Positions 4,453 to 6,036 of a stretch of 6,036 nt of DNA are shown piece after piece. Within the stretch, counting starts at the first letter, position 1; every line of letters starts with the position of its first letter. Location of the stretch: the NCBI GenBank assembly GCA_027026295.1, contig JALVOR010000104.1, positions 1 through 6,036 of the forward strand, read 5' to 3'. The position numbers and the translations under genes are program-made. The stretch is from Anaerolineales bacterium. GTDB taxonomy: Bacteria; Chloroflexota; Anaerolineae; Anaerolineales; DRMV01. The notes beneath the pieces are model-generated. The model worked only from the letters and a program-made list of their open reading frames with translations. It was not told the origin of the DNA and did not search any database.

Positions 4453-5775
4453 ATGTCGTGGCACAACAACAACCCTGAAGCCAAAGCAGTGGGGGCGATG
4501 TTAGACGGCACCATAAACTTCCACCGCACGCTGGTGGACATTCCCGTTGTCGTCAATGGGAAGCGCACCCGCCTTGGCGTAATGGGGGCGCTGCTGCTTT
4601 CGCAAGCCATTTACTGGCAAAACCGCACCACCAGCGAAGACGGCTGGTTTTATAAGACCCGCGAGGAATGGGAAGCAGAAACCGGTCTGTCGCGCCGCGA
4701 GCAGGAAACCGCCCGTCGCCGGTTGCGCAGCACGGATTTTTGGGAAGAGGAGCAGCGAGGGCTTCCTCCCAGGCTCTATTACCGCATTGACCTGCTTGCC
4801 CTGAAAGAGGCCATAAAGCGTATGCAGAGTGGGGAAGTGGAAGCGCCAACCCCTCCGCCTGCGCCGTTCAAAGAAGCAGAAAAACCGGCCTCCGAAGCCC
4901 TGGCCGAACCCGAAACCAAGACTGACCAAACAATTGGTACAAATGCGCCCCATTTGACAGAAAATATACAAGAACATACTGACCAAACAATTGGCGCGAA
5001 TCCGCCCAATTGGGCGTCCAATTGGCGCGAATCCGCCCAAACAATTGGCGCGAATCCGCCCAATTGGGCAGAGGGCGCATTAAAGGAGCTTTTAACAGAG
5101 ACTACAACAGAGACTACGTTGGATCCACGTTTAAGCAAGGCAACAACAACAGCAAGGTTAACACGTGTACCCGCGGGTGCCGCTGCTGCTGCTGTTGCTG
5201 CTGCCAACTTGCCCGATGAAATCCGAGATGCCCTCAAAGCCCTGGGCTGGACAGGCGGCATGGACGAGGTTGTCGCGGCATGGCAGCAAGATCCCGCGAG
5301 GGTGCGCGCGTGGGTCGAGCACGCGCAGCGCAAGGGGTGGTCGGCGGCGCTGCTGCGGGCGGTGCTGCGGGAAGACCCCGGCTATCCGCCGCGGGAGCCT
5401 GACCCCGCGGCGCGATACCTGGGCGATTTTGCGCCAGACGACGCGCCCGCGCCTGCCGACGCGCCCTCACCGCCAGAACCGCCGCCCGACCTGCCCGCGC
5501 CCGTGCGCCAGTGGTGGCAGGTTGTTCAGGGACAGTTGCGGCGGGAGATGTCCAAAGCGGCCTTTGACGCCTGGGTGCGCGACGCGTACCCGCTGGCCTT
5601 TGCCAACGCCAACGGCGAGGGAGAGGCAGCCGTATTGACCATCGCCGCGGTCAATGCCTACGCCCGCGACTGGCTGACGGAGCGGCTGACCAAGACCCTG
5701 GAACGCAAACTTGCGGGGCTGGCGGGTGAACCCGTGAAGGTGCAATTCGTGGTGGGGGAGGTGAGCGATGCCTGA
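4453..5775 (+). CDS. Replication initiator: winged-helix N-terminus and DnaA domain I-like C-terminus
   Basis: This is a 440-residue protein with AAGGAG at 4439-4444 before the ATG. Residues about 38-117 form a winged-helix block of the phage/plasmid initiator type: LGVMGALLLSQAIYW, a DGWFYKTREEWEAETGLS turn, then REQETARRRLRS and a PPRLYYRIDL strand. Residues 120-230 are a low-complexity linker whose DNA carries the iterons. An alanine tract (about 243-251, GCT repeats) precedes a helical segment at 253-315 (LPDEIRDALKALGW), and then a Pro/Asp linker. Residues about 350-435 (QWWQVVQGQL, FDAWVRDAYP, NAYARDWLTERL, VKVQFVV) closely resemble DnaA domain I, the part that binds the replicative helicase in DnaA. 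There is no AAA+ module. It overlaps the recombinase start by 8 nt. Confidence 0.87.
   Translation: MSWHNNNPEAKAVGAMLDGTINFHRTLVDIPVVVNGKRTRLGVMGALLLSQAIYWQNRTTSEDGWFYKTREEWEAETGLSRREQETARRRLRSTDFWEEEQRGLPPRLYYRIDLLALKEAIKRMQSGEVEAPTPPPAPFKEAEKPASEALAEPETKTDQTIGTNAPHLTENIQEHTDQTIGANPPNWASNWRESAQTIGANPPNWAEGALKELLTETTTETTLDPRLSKATTTARLTRVPAGAAAAAVAAANLPDEIRDALKALGWTGGMDEVVAAWQQDPARVRAWVEHAQRKGWSAALLRAVLREDPGYPPREPDPAARYLGDFAPDDAPAPADAPSPPEPPPDLPAPVRQWWQVVQGQLRREMSKAAFDAWVRDAYPLAFANANGEGEAAVLTIAAVNAYARDWLTERLTKTLERKLAGLAGEPVKVQFVVGEVSDA
4931..5069 (+). repeat. Iterons inside the initiator gene, candidate replication origin
   Basis: The unit ATTGGCGCGAATCCGCCC, with flanking CA and AA, occurs perfectly three times: 4988-5009, 5019-5040 and 5042-5063. 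A degenerate copy (17 of 22 bases) lies at 4931-4952. Copies one and three sit in a 33-bp perfect direct repeat (4983-5015 and 5037-5069). A 17-bp repeat links 4921-4937 and 4978-4994. Copies one and three encode QTIGANPPNW, but copy two is in a different frame and encodes SNWRESAQ. The identity is thus in the DNA. The units carry CAATTG palindromes at their ends. An AT-rich stretch at 4951-4990 separates the degenerate copy from the first perfect one, and less GC-rich DNA follows at 5073-5160, as in lambda-type origins. Confidence 0.8.
5094..5117 (+). repeat. Tandem 12-bp repeat beside the iterons
   Basis: AACAGAGACTAC is repeated twice head to tail. It codes for the Thr/Glu-rich TETTTETTL stretch of the initiator linker. 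It sits in a locally less GC-rich stretch just downstream of the iterons, where a DNA-unwinding element or initiator site could lie. It may equally be simple slippage in a linker. Confidence 0.5.
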
Positions 5776-6036
5776 CTTCACCGCCTTCCGCGATCACCTG
5801 AAAACCCGTGACCTGTCCCCCGCCACGGTACAGGGCTACGTAGCCGACCTCAAAGTCTTTGCCCGCTGGTTCGAGCAAACCAACGGCGAGGCGCTGACGC
5901 CCTTGGCGGTGACGCCCACGGACGTGCGGGAGTATCGGGGCTGGCTTCAAAGCCGCGGGCTGAAAGCCGCCACGGTAAACCGGCGGCTGAACGCCCTGCG
6001 CGCGTGGCTGGACTACGCCATGCAGCGGGGCGACAT
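5768..6036 (+). CDS. Tyrosine recombinase, N-terminal part (partial)
   Basis: The ATG at 5768 overlaps the initiator gene by 8 nt and has GGAGGTG at 5757-5763. The 89 codons present form the SAM-like, core-binding domain of phage-type/Xer-type integrases: FRDHLKTRDLSPATVQGYVADL, then FARWFEQ, TPTDVREYRGWLQSRGL, and ATVNRRLNALRAWLDYAMQRGD. This four-helix domain clamps DNA on one face, whereas the catalytic domain with the R-H-R-Y residues lies beyond the window edge. Its position at the end of a replication operon suggests dimer resolution of the element or its integration. Whether it is Xer-like or an integrase cannot be decided from this part. Confidence 0.9.
   Translation, partial: MPDFTAFRDHLKTRDLSPATVQGYVADLKVFARWFEQTNGEALTPLAVTPTDVREYRGWLQSRGLKAATVNRRLNALRAWLDYAMQRGD

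Noticed and set aside
4954..4980. TTGACA followed by CATACT as an internal promoter in the initiator gene
   Set aside because: The spacer is only 15 bp and the -10 element matches four of six bases. Promoter rules in this phylum are uncertain, so it is not listed.
4931..5069. CRISPR array
   Set aside because: Repeat spacing is irregular and too short, the repeats lie within an open coding frame, and no spacers of constant size exist.
4501..5333. Several minus-strand open frames across the initiator gene
   Set aside because: They reflect the iteron repeats and Pro/Ala-rich coding sequence on the + strand, and none has a start site or recognisable domain.

Overview
The window reads as part of a mobile genetic element (plasmid or integrative element) from a GC-rich bacterium, most likely Chloroflexota of the Anaerolineae type. 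That assignment is an inference. It rests on the lipoprotein with a Pro/Thr linker and SH3-like domain, the DnaA-domain-I-like sequence at the end of the initiator, and the general codon use. All credible genes lie on the + strand and are packed with ATGA-type overlaps or very short gaps.

Region A (1-2286) is the downstream part of a longer operon. It holds the tail of an unidentified, probably membrane-anchored protein, a four-helix membrane protein with a cytoplasmic coiled coil, and a small unknown protein whose frame runs 134 nt into the next gene. Next come a lipoprotein with an SH3-like domain, a tiny four-cysteine zinc-ribbon protein, an unknown 82-residue protein with a GTG start, and a PD-(D/E)xK (GxxExxY-type) nuclease-like protein with a TTG start. 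Region B (2283-3671) is a partition module: a ParA ATPase of the small type without an N-terminal DNA-binding domain, followed by a 207-residue partner. That partner contains two similar strand-helix-helix modules and looks like a single-chain double ribbon-helix-helix DNA-binding protein.

Region C (3672-3815) is the only real intergenic space. It holds an array with TACC repeated six times at exactly 11-bp steps (four perfect CGCATACC units, plus one inverted copy), followed by a long nested inverted repeat. This is a strong candidate centromere (parS) or operator/iteron site between the partition and replication operons.

Region D (3815-6036) is the replication and recombination operon. It has a small helix-turn-helix protein whose start codon is missing or frame-shifted, a second small winged-helix-like protein, a 440-residue initiator, and the N-terminal part of a tyrosine recombinase cut by the window edge. 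The initiator has an N-terminal winged-helix block and a C-terminal domain resembling DnaA domain I. Inside its gene, at 4931-5069, lie four copies of a ~22-bp iteron, three perfect and one degenerate. The middle perfect copy is read in a different reading frame from its neighbours, so the repetition is conserved as DNA rather than as protein. This resembles the lambda O arrangement of an origin within the initiator gene.

A working model (inference): the initiator binds iterons in its own gene and uses its DnaA-I-like tail to engage the host helicase machinery. ParA and the double-RHH-like protein segregate the element using the 11-bp array, and the recombinase resolves multimers or integrates the element.
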